A stretch of DNA of 64,000 bases, from assembly GCA_030145845.1 (NCBI GenBank), contig JAIXHJ010000001.1, forward strand, positions 310,001 to 374,000, read 5' to 3'. Shown here one piece after another: positions 18,038-26,639 of the stretch. How positions within the stretch are numbered: position 1 is the stretch's first letter; each line of letters begins with the position of its first letter. The notes beneath the pieces were generated by a model that was not told the DNA's origin, searched no databases, and saw only the letters and a list, made by a program, of their open reading frames with translations. The translations under genes and the position numbers were made by a program. Origin of the DNA: Pseudomonadota bacterium (GTDB lineage: Bacteria; Pseudomonadota; Gammaproteobacteria; Pseudomonadales; Oceanobacteraceae).

Positions 18038-20746
18038 TTAGCTGTTAGCCGCGATAATATCGCGCAATACCATCGGCAGAATGCCCTTGTGGCGAATCTG
18101 CTCAAGCTCCGATGAGGTATCCACACGAGACAGCAGTTTGTGCTGTTCGCTTGAACCGTCTTTGCGCTTAATCGTCAGCGTCACAGAACCCCGCGGCGTC
18201 AGGCTATCAATGCCCGCCAGATCGAAGGTTTCAGAGCCATCCAGATTCAGAGAACCCAGCGTTACGCCTTCTGGCAGTTGCAGAGGCAGTACACCCATGC
18301 CGACCAGGTTGGATTTATGAATACGCTCAAAGCTTTCAGCAATAATGGCTTTTACACCCAGCAGCGCCGGGCCTTTGGCTGCCCAGTCACGGGATGAGCC
18401 TGTGCCGTACAGCTTGCCGCCGAATACCACCGATGGCGTGCCTTGCTGCTGGTAGCGTGACGCCGCATCGTAGATCGACATCTTTTCAGCGTCGCCATTG
18501 GCGTTGTAGTAATTCGTGACCGCGCCTGTGGTGCCCGGCAGCATCAGGTTTCGGGCTTTTACGTTGCCGAAAATACTGCGCAGCATTACGTGGTGGTTAC
18601 CACGACGCGCACCAAGGGAAGTCAGGTCGTTGGCATCAACACCAATCGACATCAGGTACTCACCCGGAGGCGAATCCGGGCGGATACGGCTCACTGGCGA
18701 GATATGGTCAGTGGTGGTGTTGTCATCACACATCACCAGCATACGGGCGCCGCTGATGTTGTTCAGTGAATCCTGCGGCGTTTCCAGTGCGAAGCCATCG
18801 AAGAAGGAAATCTCCTGAATGTAGCTCGACTTCTCATCCCACTGATACACAGGGCCAGTCGGTGATTCCAGCTTCTGCCAGCTCTCCGGGCCATCCAGTG
18901 AGTTTTCGTAGGTTGCGCGGAAGGCGGCTGGGTCCATGCACTCGTGCATGGTTTGCGTGATTTCCGCGTTGCTCGGCCAGATGTCTTTCAGGAATACGTC
19001 ATTGCCCTGAGCGTCTTTACCCAGTGGCTCTTTGGTCACGTCGATGTTCACGTTACCGGCAATCGCCATGGCAATAACCAGCGGTGGTGACATCAGGAAG
19101 TTGGTATCAACGTCCGGGTGCACACGGCCTTCGAAGTTACGGTTACCCGACAGCACAGAAGACACAATAATGTCGTGGTCGCGCAGCGCCGCTTCAATGC
19201 TCGGCGCCAGCGGACCAGAGTTACCAACACAGGTGGTACAGCCGTAACCAGCGGTGTTAAAACCCAGCGCATCCAGATGCTCCTGCAGCCCGGCTTTGGT
19301 TAAGAAGTCGGTAGCCACCGGTGAGCCGGGAGCCATAGAAGTCTTAACGCCGTCCGGCACTTTCAGCCCGAGCTCGTTGGCTTTTTTCGCCAGCAGACCC
19401 GCAGCAATCAGCAGGCCCGGGTTAGAGGTGTTGGTACAGGCGGTAATTGCGGCAATCACGATGTCGCCGTCTTTTAAGGTGCGCTCAGGCAGTGGCTGGA
19501 AGATACCCGCTTCGTCGGCCTTAACCGGCGTAACGGTAGCTACTTCAGGGGTACGGTCGCCAGCGCTTGCAGCCTGCTGGAATACCTTGCCGATATCGTC
19601 CAGCGGCAGACGGTCTTGCGGGCGTTTTGGCCCGGCAACCGACGGTTCAACGGTCGACAGATCCAGATGCAGCAGGTCGGTGTAGCGTGGCAGTTTCTGG
19701 CCAGCTTTCCACGCCATATTCTGCGCCTGATAGTAAGCCAGTGGCAGGTCACCATCACGGCCGGTCGCTTTCATATAGTCGGCAGCGATTTCATCAAACG
19801 GGAAGAAGCCCATGGTCGCGCCGTATTCCGGCGACATATTAGCGATGGTCGCGCGGTCTGGCAGCGACAGATTGGCGCTGCCTTCACCGACGTATTCCAC
19901 GAATTTACCAACCACACCGCGCGGGTATTTGCGCAGCATTTCGGTAATGGTTAATACCAGATCGGTGGCGGTAACGCCTTCTTTCAGAGCGCCGGTCAGC
20001 TCAACACCAATCACTTCCGGTGCCAGCATTTCCATCGGCTGGCCCAGCATAGAAGCGCCAGCTTCAATGCCGCCCACACCCCAGCCAACAATACCCAGCG
20101 CGTTGGCCATGGGCGTGTGGCTGTCCATACCGATCAGAGTATCCGGGATCATCAGCTCATCCTGCTCAAGGTAGCCCTGAGCCAGATACTCGAGGTTCAC
20201 CTGATGCACGATGCCGGTTTGCGGCGGAATAATACGGATGGTGTTAAACGCCTGTGCGCCCCATTTAAGGAAGGCATAACGCTCTTTGTTGCGTGCCGCT
20301 TCCAGCTCGCTGTTAATGCGCAGCGATGCCGGGCTGCCGGTGTTGTCCATGGTGACCGTGTGGTCGATCACCAGATCCGCACGCACCAGAGGCTCGATGA
20401 TGGCCGGATTCAGACCCATACGCTGTACTGCTGAACGCATTGCGGCAAAATCGACGATAGCCGGTGTACCACTCAGATCGTGCATGATCACCCGACCCGC
20501 CGTGAACGGAATCTCGACCGGCTCTTTACCCTGATGTTCAGGCCAGTTGCCCAATGCCTGCAGCTGCTCAACCGTGATGCCGTTTTTGCCGACATTGCGC
20601 GCAATACCTTCAAGGATCGGACGCAGAGAAAACGGCAGATCATCCAAATTGATGCCGAAGTGTTCTGCGGTGTCTGGCAGGCTGTGAAAGCGATGAGACG
20701 TGCCTGGCAGAGTCTTGATTGAGCTGGATGGATCAAATGATGTCAT
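18038..20746 (-). CDS. acnA: Aconitate hydratase A
   Basis: A 902 aa aconitase of the AcnA/IRP type, close in length to E. coli AcnA (891). Iron-sulphur cluster Cys residues are in AACTNTSNPG (normally SCTNTSNP) and GYGCTTCVGNSGPL. Other signatures: DSHTPMANALGIVGWGVGGIEA, SVLSGNRNFEGR and, in the swivel domain, GTGSSRDWAAKGP. It catalyses citrate/isocitrate interconversion and usually serves under oxidative or iron stress. AGGAA precedes the ATG. A transposon-like repeat begins only 12 bases upstream of the start codon, so the promoter must lie within or beyond it. Confidence 0.95.
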   Translation of the reverse strand: MTSFDPSSSIKTLPGTSHRFHSLPDTAEHFGINLDDLPFSLRPILEGIARNVGKNGITVEQLQALGNWPEHQGKEPVEIPFTAGRVIMHDLSGTPAIVDFAAMRSAVQRMGLNPAIIEPLVRADLVIDHTVTMDNTGSPASLRINSELEAARNKERYAFLKWGAQAFNTIRIIPPQTGIVHQVNLEYLAQGYLEQDELMIPDTLIGMDSHTPMANALGIVGWGVGGIEAGASMLGQPMEMLAPEVIGVELTGALKEGVTATDLVLTITEMLRKYPRGVVGKFVEYVGEGSANLSLPDRATIANMSPEYGATMGFFPFDEIAADYMKATGRDGDLPLAYYQAQNMAWKAGQKLPRYTDLLHLDLSTVEPSVAGPKRPQDRLPLDDIGKVFQQAASAGDRTPEVATVTPVKADEAGIFQPLPERTLKDGDIVIAAITACTNTSNPGLLIAAGLLAKKANELGLKVPDGVKTSMAPGSPVATDFLTKAGLQEHLDALGFNTAGYGCTTCVGNSGPLAPSIEAALRDHDIIVSSVLSGNRNFEGRVHPDVDTNFLMSPPLVIAMAIAGNVNIDVTKEPLGKDAQGNDVFLKDIWPSNAEITQTMHECMDPAAFRATYENSLDGPESWQKLESPTGPVYQWDEKSSYIQEISFFDGFALETPQDSLNNISGARMLVMCDDNTTTDHISPVSRIRPDSPPGEYLMSIGVDANDLTSLGARRGNHHVMLRSIFGNVKARNLMLPGTTGAVTNYYNANGDAEKMSIYDAASRYQQQGTPSVVFGGKLYGTGSSRDWAAKGPALLGVKAIIAESFERIHKSNLVGMGVLPLQLPEGVTLGSLNLDGSETFDLAGIDSLTPRGSVTLTIKRKDGSSEQHKLLSRVDTSSELEQIRHKGILPMVLRDIIAANS

Positions 20747-20757
20747 GTTGGATTCCT

Positions 20758-20901
20758 AGCAGGCTGTTGAAATACGTATTCGAGGCAGTCAGTGCGAGGC
20801 AAAAACAGGCGAAAAAGCGGAGTTTATAAGCATAAATGAGCATTTTGAGCCTGTTTTTAACGAAGCAATGCCAACGCAGATAGTTTTTCAACAACCTGCT
20901 G
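20758..20901. repeat. MITE-like 144-bp element with terminal inverted repeats
   Basis: The ends AGCAGGCTGTTGAAA and, inverted, AGCAGGTTGTTGAAA match at 14 of 15 bases. The body has no reading frame and includes complementary internal blocks (ACAGGC..GCCTGT). Size and structure fit a non-autonomous transposon remnant or MITE. It sits between acnA and its upstream control region. Confidence 0.65.
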
Positions 20902-20991
20902 GTGAATGCAGGGATTGGCAGAAGCTCGAATTGTCGCCAATTTTAGCGCGATAAGGGGCTAAAGCAAGGTTTTTGACTGCCGCTTTAGTCG

Positions 20992-21005
20992 GATTGTATA
21001 CAATC
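20992..21005. promoter_or_regulatory. Palindromic operator upstream of acnA
   Basis: GATTGTATACAATC is a perfect 14-bp palindrome. This ATTGTATACAAT form is typical of operators for FadR-subfamily GntR repressors, several of which control propionate or organic-acid genes. It is 246 bases upstream of acnA, displaced by the MITE. No GntR gene is nearby, so the regulator is unknown. Confidence 0.5.
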
Positions 21006-21027
21006 TGGTTGTTGGGAGTGCTTTGCT

Positions 21028-21056
21028 GGCTGTAGGAGCGGGCCATGCCCGCGATG
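21028..21056. repeat. REP element, copy 1
   Basis: GGCTGTAGGAGCGGGCC followed by ATGCCCGCGATG forms a GCGGGC/GCCCGC hairpin with the GTAGGAG lead typical of pseudomonad-type REP sequences. Confidence 0.7.
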
Positions 21057-21087
21057 CTTTTGACAGAGGTGAGCCGAAAACTTCAGA

Positions 21088-21124
21088 TTTGCGGCTCATT
21101 TTTGCTGTTTATATGAGCCGCAAA
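21088..21124. repeat. Inverted repeat between the REP copies
   Basis: Perfect 12-base arms (TTTGCGGCTCAT/ATGAGCCGCAAA) around a 13-base AT-rich loop. It could be a terminator-like hairpin or part of the REP cluster. Confidence 0.55.
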
Positions 21125-21146
21125 CCGGCGTTGGCTGCTGATCACA

Positions 21147-21175
21147 GGCTGTAGGAGGGGGCCATGCCCGCGATG
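21147..21175. repeat. REP element, copy 2
   Basis: Same orientation as copy 1 and nearly identical (GTAGGAGGGGGCC for GTAGGAGCGGGCC, then the same ATGCCCGCGATGC). The mismatch weakens the stem. Confidence 0.65.
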
Positions 21176-21290
21176 CAAACACCTCAAGTACTAACGTGGG
21201 GGTCTGGTTAGGTATATATATGTCCACATAGATACCTTTCCAAACGTTATGTGATAAAACAATTATTTAGACAACTATGAGGTTTAAAGA

Positions 21291-21779
21291 ATGGATGCTT
21301 CAGTAGCTGCAAAGATTAGAGAATCTCACCCATTAGTATCAAAAAATCCAATAGTATCTATGTCGTTAGCTCAGGAATTCATAAAAGCCACCGCTTGGTG
21401 GCATACGCATTCGTCAGGAAGTCCCGTTCGTGCTCCGGGGCATGCAAGAAAGATTTATCGCTCTGTTCACGGTTGGTCTATTGATTTTGGTGCAAATAGC
21501 TTTCTAATTGAAAAAGCAATAAAGCGCTCTTGCATAGAAGTAGATAAATTTATAGCTTCAATGGAGCAAGGTGAAAATCCTGAAATAGACGACCTTAAAA
21601 AAAGAATAATGCTACATATTCGTGGTGCAGTATCGAACTATGATAACAATGAGTATGAAGTTTACTATCCAGTAGACGGAAGTGATATGATGTTTGGCGC
21701 ACAATCAATCGATGTGAATGATGGTCTGCAGTTCATACTCAGAAAAACTGGTATAGGACCTATCGCAATACCTAATTAA
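21291..21779 (+). CDS. Hypothetical protein, 162 aa, low-GC
   Basis: I do not recognise this family. The start at 21291 has GAGG nine bases upstream. The sequence is clearly lower in GC than the surrounding genes, a sign of transfer. The protein is soluble with no signal peptide; it includes a region rich in aromatic and His residues (ATAWWHTHSSGSP), a charged helix (EIDDLKKRIMLHIRGA) and ends without a membrane segment. It starts the accessory region between acnA and the long acnB. Confidence 0.6.
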   Translation: MDASVAAKIRESHPLVSKNPIVSMSLAQEFIKATAWWHTHSSGSPVRAPGHARKIYRSVHGWSIDFGANSFLIEKAIKRSCIEVDKFIASMEQGENPEIDDLKKRIMLHIRGAVSNYDNNEYEVYYPVDGSDMMFGAQSIDVNDGLQFILRKTGIGPIAIPN

Positions 21780-22093
21780 TTAATAAAGAAAGAGACTGTT
21801 CAAAGTTCTGTGGCAGCTAAATTTTAAATTTTTAGTAGAATATGGTAATTCAGTCGATTTGATAAATGGACCATGCAAGATAATCAACGACGTTCTTTTG
21901 GTGCTGTGTGTTAGCATAGGTGTCTGAGTATTGGCCCTAAATTGATGGTGCCAAGGTATCCTAATACCTAACAAACCAATCAGCTCCTTCTCTGTCCTTC
22001 GTCATTACAAGGCGTCCGTAGCTGCTGTTGTCAGACCCGTAAGGAAGTGAAGATTTTATAAGCAAAAACGTTTCTGGATAGGAATGAGCCTAA
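21780..22093. other. 314-base gap, no gene found
   Basis: The stretch between the hypothetical gene and the SIR2 gene is AT-rich. Short frames on either strand have no RBS or recognisable similarity. A promoter for the SIR2 gene is expected here but no clear -35/-10 pair stands out. Confidence 0.4.
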
Positions 22094-25000
22094 ATGCAGT
22101 TCATAACCGACGGTCCTGATATTCCTGATGAGCTTTTGCGAGCTCATGAGGAAGGAAGAGTGATATTTTTTTGTGGAGCAGGTATATCCTATCCGGCAGA
22201 CCTCCCAGGCTTTAAGGGACTTGTGGAGGAAATATATCGACTTAATGGGACGACATTCACAGAGATCGAGAAAGATGCTTTCGATCGTAGTCAGTTTGAC
22301 GCAACTCTTGATTTATTGGAGCGCCGTCTTCCAGGACAGCGTCAGGCGGTTCGAACAGCGCTGGCAAAGGTGTTGAAGCCGAAACTCCGGCGCAAGGGTG
22401 CTATTGATACGCAGGCAGCTTTGTTGCGTTTGGCTCGCAGCCGTGAGGGAGCGCTTCGGTTGGTCACCACCAACTTCGACCGCATCTTTCATGTGGCAGC
22501 CAAACGTACGGGCCAAGCGTTTCAGGCTTACGCGGCTCCGATGCTGCCAATTGCGAAAAACAGCCGCTGGGACGGGCTGGTTTATCTACATGGCTTGCTG
22601 CCTGAAAAAGCCGACGACACCGCCCTGAATCGACTAGTGGTCACTAGTGGCGATTTCGGCTTGGCGTATCTGACCGAACGTTGGGCAGCGCGCTTCGTGA
22701 GCGAGCTGTTTCGCAACTACGTGGTCTGCTTCGTGGGTTACAGCATTAACGATCCAGTGCTGCGCTACATGATGGATGCGCTGGCGGCAGATCGGATGTT
22801 AGGTGAAGTCACCCCGCAAGCCTGGGCATTGGGTGATTGTGAGGCGGGACAGGAGCATCAGAAATCAATTGAATGGGAAGCGAAAGGTGTTACACCTATT
22901 CTCTATAACGTGCCTGCTGGCAGTCACGATCATTCCGCTCTGCACAAGACCTTGCATGTATGGGCAGAGATCTACCGTGACGGCGTGCAGGGCAAAGAAG
23001 CCATCGTCGTCAAGCATGCTCTGACACGTCCACAGTACAGCACGAGGGAGGACGATTTCGTTGGCCGGATGCTGTGGGCCTTGTCTGATAAATCGGGTTT
23101 ACCGGCAAAGCGCTTTGCGGAACTCAATCCTGTCCCTTCGCTGGACTGGCTGTTGGAACCCTTCTCGCATGAACGTTTTGGGCAGGGCGATCTGGCCCGC
23201 TTTGGCGTGCCGCCACACGATGATGTAGACGACAAGCTGCGCTTCAGCCTGATTCGCCGACCCGCACCCTATGACCGTGCCCCACCCATACTACTGGCCT
23301 CCAGCGGCCAAACCAGCAGCCAGTGGGATGATGTGATGTTTAATCTGGCCCGCTGGTTGGTACGCCACCTGGATGACCCGAGACTGATCATCTGGATTGC
23401 TGAGCGCGGTGGGCAAATGCATGACCGGTTGCAGTTGTTTATCGAGCACCAACTGGATCGCTTTGCCTCATTGGAGCGAGAAGGCAAAATCTCCGAGCTG
23501 GATGAAATTCGCTTGCATGCCCCTAGGGCGATTCCTGGCCCCTTGATGCATACCTTTTGGCGGCTGCTGCTCAGCGGTCGTGTGAAATCCCCGTGGTACG
23601 ATCCGGATCTGTACCGCTGGCAAGGTCGTCTGAAACATGAGGGGTTGTCCACCACATTGCGTCTGGAGTTACGCGAGCTGCTTGCACCGAAGGTGGTTTT
23701 GAAGAAGCCGTTTCGCTGGAGCGACACCTCGAGCAGTACCGACGAGCCTTCAAAAATCAAGCCGTTGGTGGACTGGGAACTGGTACTGGCCACTGGTCAC
23801 GTGTATTCCGTTCTGAGCGATATTGCCGACGAGCCATGGAAATCAGCTCTGCCGCAGCTGTTTGAAGACTTCCAGCAACTACTTCGTGACGCATTGGATC
23901 TATTGTGCGAGTTGGGTGAGGCCGACAACCTTAGCGACCGCTCCCATTGGGATCTGCCATCCATCACGCCGCACTGGCAGAACCGGGGATTCCGCGACTG
24001 GGTAAGCCTGATCGAATTGCTGCGCGATGCGTGGCTGGAGGTTCACGCCAATGACAGCGCGCGTGCCACCCGCATGGCTCAAGCTTGGTTTGAATTGCCG
24101 TATCCCACCTTTAAACGTCTGGCGCTGTTTGCCGCGAGCCACGACGATTGCATTCCGACAGAACAGTGGGTGGATTGGTTGTTGGCGGACAGCGCATGGT
24201 GGCTGTGGTCCATAGAAACTGGGCGGGAGGTATTCAGACTGTTAGTTCTGCAGGGGCGGCATTTGGCAGGGGCTGCACAGGAACGTCTGGAAACAGCCAT
24301 ATTGGCAGGCCCACCGCGCGAGATGTGCCGAGACGATTTGGAGGAGGATCTGTGGCAAGACTCGGTGGCTCACTCTGTCTGGCTGCATCTGGCCAAACTG
24401 AACACATCGGGCCTCGTTTTGGGTTCACCTGCAGTGGTACGCTTGGAGGAAATATCCAAAGCCCACCCGAAATGGCAGTTGGCGACCAATGAGCGCGATG
24501 AGTTCTCACACTGGATGAGTGGCACGGGCGATCCGGATTACGAGGACAGTCGGGACGTCGACATTGCACCCCGCAAGCGTCGGGAGCTGGTGAAATGGCT
24601 CACGAAGCCTAGGCAAGAACAGAGGCCCTTCTACGAAGACACGTGGCGTGAGGTATGCCGCACGCGCTTCTTTCACAGTTTGTCTGCACTACGCGATCTG
24701 GCACAGGATGGCGTGTGGCCTGCTGACCGATGGCGCGAAGCTCTGCAAACTTGGGCTGAAGAAGGAATGGTGCTGCGCTCTTGGAGATACGCCGCGCCGC
24801 TGGTACAGACCATGCCTGATGCGGTTCTTCAGGATGTAGCGCACGGTGTGACGTGGTGGATGGAAGCCGTTTCCAAGTCCATCAACGTCAACGAAAGCAT
24901 CCTGCTGGACTTGTGCCAGCGCGTTCTTGCTCTGCCGATTGATCCAGATACGGGAATGACAAGTAACGGCGCACCAATTAGTCAACCTGTTACGGAGGCC

Positions 25001-25915
25001 ATTAACCACCCGGTCGGCCATGTGACGCAGGCCCTAATCAATTGGTGGTTTAAGCGGAATCCGAATGATAATGATCTACTTCCTGCTGAATTAAAGGCCA
25101 TCTTCACCACACTATGCGACGTGCAGATAGATCGATTCCGACACGGTCGGGTGCTGATGGGCTCGCAGCTGATTGCATTTTTCCGAGTGGATCGCCCTTG
25201 GACCGAACAGCACCTGCTGCCGCTGTTCAGCTGGAACAACCCGGTTGAAGCCAAAGCCGCTTGGGAAGGTTTCCTCTGGTCACCACGCTTGTACCAGCCA
25301 TTGCTAACAGCCTTTAAGTCGCAGTTTCTGGATAGTGCAAACCACTATGTCGATCTTGACGAAAGCCGCCAGCAATTCGCAACCTTCCTCACCTACGCCG
25401 CATTGGGGCCGACCGAGGGATACTCCGTAGAGGAGTTCCGCGCTGCGATTGGTGCGCTTCCACAAGAAGGGCTAGAGGAATCAGCGCTGGCGCTCTTTCA
25501 GGCTCTGGAAGGTGCCGCCGATCAGCGTGAGGACTATTGGAAAAACCGAGCCCAACTATTCTGGCAACAGATCTGGCCAAAATCCCGCGACTTGGCCACC
25601 CGCCGAATCGCCGAGTCTCTGGCTCGTCTGGTAATTGCCGCACGAGGTGAATTCCCGGATGCCTTGGCTGCGGTGCAGGATTGGCTGCAACCGATTGAAC
25701 ACCCGCACTATGTCGTACATCGGCTGCACGAATCGAGTTTGTGCAGTCGATATCCAACGGATGCGCTGAGCTTTTTGAATGCCGTGGTTGTCGACCAACA
25801 GTGGGTGCCACGGGAGTTGGGGCAATGCCTGAATCAAATCGTGCAGGCCGCTCCAAACCTTGTGCAGGATGCCCGTTACCTGCGTCTCCACGAATACGCG
25901 CGGAGGCGTGGGTGA
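22094..25915 (+). CDS. SIR2-domain (NADase-type) defence protein, 1273 aa
   Basis: The N-terminal 270 residues form a SIR2 fold: FFCGAGISYPADLPGF (NAD-binding GAGIS), RLVTTNFDRIF (TTNFD), the catalytic-His motif VYLHGLL and FVGYSINDPVLRYM. The remaining 1000 residues are helical, Trp-rich and unlike known enzymes, resembling the DUF4020-type region of large defence-associated sirtuins. In such proteins the SIR2 domain destroys NAD+ on phage infection while the long C-terminal part senses the trigger. Its GC and codon use differ little from the host. The stop overlaps a small downstream frame (TGATG). No other defence gene lies within 4 kb upstream. Function is inferred from the family. Confidence 0.82.
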   Translation: MQFITDGPDIPDELLRAHEEGRVIFFCGAGISYPADLPGFKGLVEEIYRLNGTTFTEIEKDAFDRSQFDATLDLLERRLPGQRQAVRTALAKVLKPKLRRKGAIDTQAALLRLARSREGALRLVTTNFDRIFHVAAKRTGQAFQAYAAPMLPIAKNSRWDGLVYLHGLLPEKADDTALNRLVVTSGDFGLAYLTERWAARFVSELFRNYVVCFVGYSINDPVLRYMMDALAADRMLGEVTPQAWALGDCEAGQEHQKSIEWEAKGVTPILYNVPAGSHDHSALHKTLHVWAEIYRDGVQGKEAIVVKHALTRPQYSTREDDFVGRMLWALSDKSGLPAKRFAELNPVPSLDWLLEPFSHERFGQGDLARFGVPPHDDVDDKLRFSLIRRPAPYDRAPPILLASSGQTSSQWDDVMFNLARWLVRHLDDPRLIIWIAERGGQMHDRLQLFIEHQLDRFASLEREGKISELDEIRLHAPRAIPGPLMHTFWRLLLSGRVKSPWYDPDLYRWQGRLKHEGLSTTLRLELRELLAPKVVLKKPFRWSDTSSSTDEPSKIKPLVDWELVLATGHVYSVLSDIADEPWKSALPQLFEDFQQLLRDALDLLCELGEADNLSDRSHWDLPSITPHWQNRGFRDWVSLIELLRDAWLEVHANDSARATRMAQAWFELPYPTFKRLALFAASHDDCIPTEQWVDWLLADSAWWLWSIETGREVFRLLVLQGRHLAGAAQERLETAILAGPPREMCRDDLEEDLWQDSVAHSVWLHLAKLNTSGLVLGSPAVVRLEEISKAHPKWQLATNERDEFSHWMSGTGDPDYEDSRDVDIAPRKRRELVKWLTKPRQEQRPFYEDTWREVCRTRFFHSLSALRDLAQDGVWPADRWREALQTWAEEGMVLRSWRYAAPLVQTMPDAVLQDVAHGVTWWMEAVSKSINVNESILLDLCQRVLALPIDPDTGMTSNGAPISQPVTEAINHPVGHVTQALINWWFKRNPNDNDLLPAELKAIFTTLCDVQIDRFRHGRVLMGSQLIAFFRVDRPWTEQHLLPLFSWNNPVEAKAAWEGFLWSPRLYQPLLTAFKSQFLDSANHYVDLDESRQQFATFLTYAALGPTEGYSVEEFRAAIGALPQEGLEESALALFQALEGAADQREDYWKNRAQLFWQQIWPKSRDLATRRIAESLARLVIAARGEFPDALAAVQDWLQPIEHPHYVVHRLHESSLCSRYPTDALSFLNAVVVDQQWVPRELGQCLNQIVQAAPNLVQDARYLRLHEYARRRG

Positions 25916-26052
25916 TGGCGAAGCCAACTCTCCGCTGCTATCAGTCAGGTTGCAGCGGGCGACATTTCATCGCCGCTGAATCAGGGCGTTGGAACTCAAA
26001 GAGATTACGGAGTAACCATACAACGCCAATCTTAGATATTTCAGGATATTAG
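25915..26052 (+). CDS. Small overlapping frame, 45 aa, after the SIR2 gene
   Basis: The ATG at 25915 overlaps the SIR2 stop (TGATG), an arrangement usual for translational coupling. The 45 aa product (MAKPTLRCYQSGCSGRH then basic residues) has a Cys-x4-Cys pair and is basic. It may be the broken start of a second gene of the defence operon, or spurious. There is no downstream in-frame continuation. Confidence 0.3.
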   Translation: MAKPTLRCYQSGCSGRHFIAAESGRWNSKRLRSNHTTPILDISGY

Positions 26053-26131
26053 CTACTGTAACCGTACCCGAAATACCTGAAGTTCTTGATCGGTAGAAAT
26101 CAATCTGTGGGTCTTCTGATAATTTATCGAA

Positions 26132-26169
26132 TAAAAAACCGGCTCCTCTTGCGAGTGCCGGTTTTTTAT
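26132..26169 (-). terminator. Hairpin A, copy beside the SIR2 module
   Basis: AAAAAACCGGC/GCCGGTTTTTT around CTCTTGCGAG, flanked by A and T runs so it works both ways. Almost identical to the terminators at 17916 and 30308. Confidence 0.8.
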
Positions 26170-26321
26170 TCGATCACGTTTTGTTTTCAGTAGAAGCCGA
26201 TCCGTTCAGTGAGCTGCATAAGCTGATTTTAAACCCGCCTACATCCGCTCTTCGTCATTGATCTTTTGTGCTTAGAAATCGTTCTTTGCAGAACTTCAAA
26301 ACCCAATCTCTCGTTCTGAGC

Positions 26322-26541
26322 TTAGCCCGCTGCCTGAGCCTGAAGGTCAGGGCAGTGGGCTAACCGCCTCAAAAACTGTTAATTAAACAGCTTTCAGAGG
26401 AATCGCTGGGCGAGCCAGGTCTTCAGACGGTGGAGCGAAAGACGTCAGGTTGATACCGTCAACCGCTGCTTTGTACTCTTCCAGAGTCGGGAAACGACCC
26501 AGGATAGTGCCCAGAACAACCATTGGGGTAGAGCCCAGCAG
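26322..26541 (-). pseudogene. Partial copy 1 of the long acnB 3' end
   Basis: This stretch repeats the end of the long acnB gene (30349-30569): the downstream hairpin B (GCCCGCTGCCTGA../..TCAGGGCAGTGGGC, 26327-26363), then the stop codon and the last 52 codons, ending abruptly at CCCAGCAG. Only a few positions differ (for example GGAATCGCTGGGCG for GGGATGGCTGGACG). It is in the same orientation as the intact gene 4 kb away. It has no start codon and cannot make a protein. Confidence 0.9.
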
Positions 26542-26639
26542 TTGTCGCACTTGATACGTGCAGAGCCATTTGGATTTGCATCGTCATCAGGTATCATCTG
26601 TTAACTCTCAAAGGACGCTTCACCACAGGATAAAGGATA

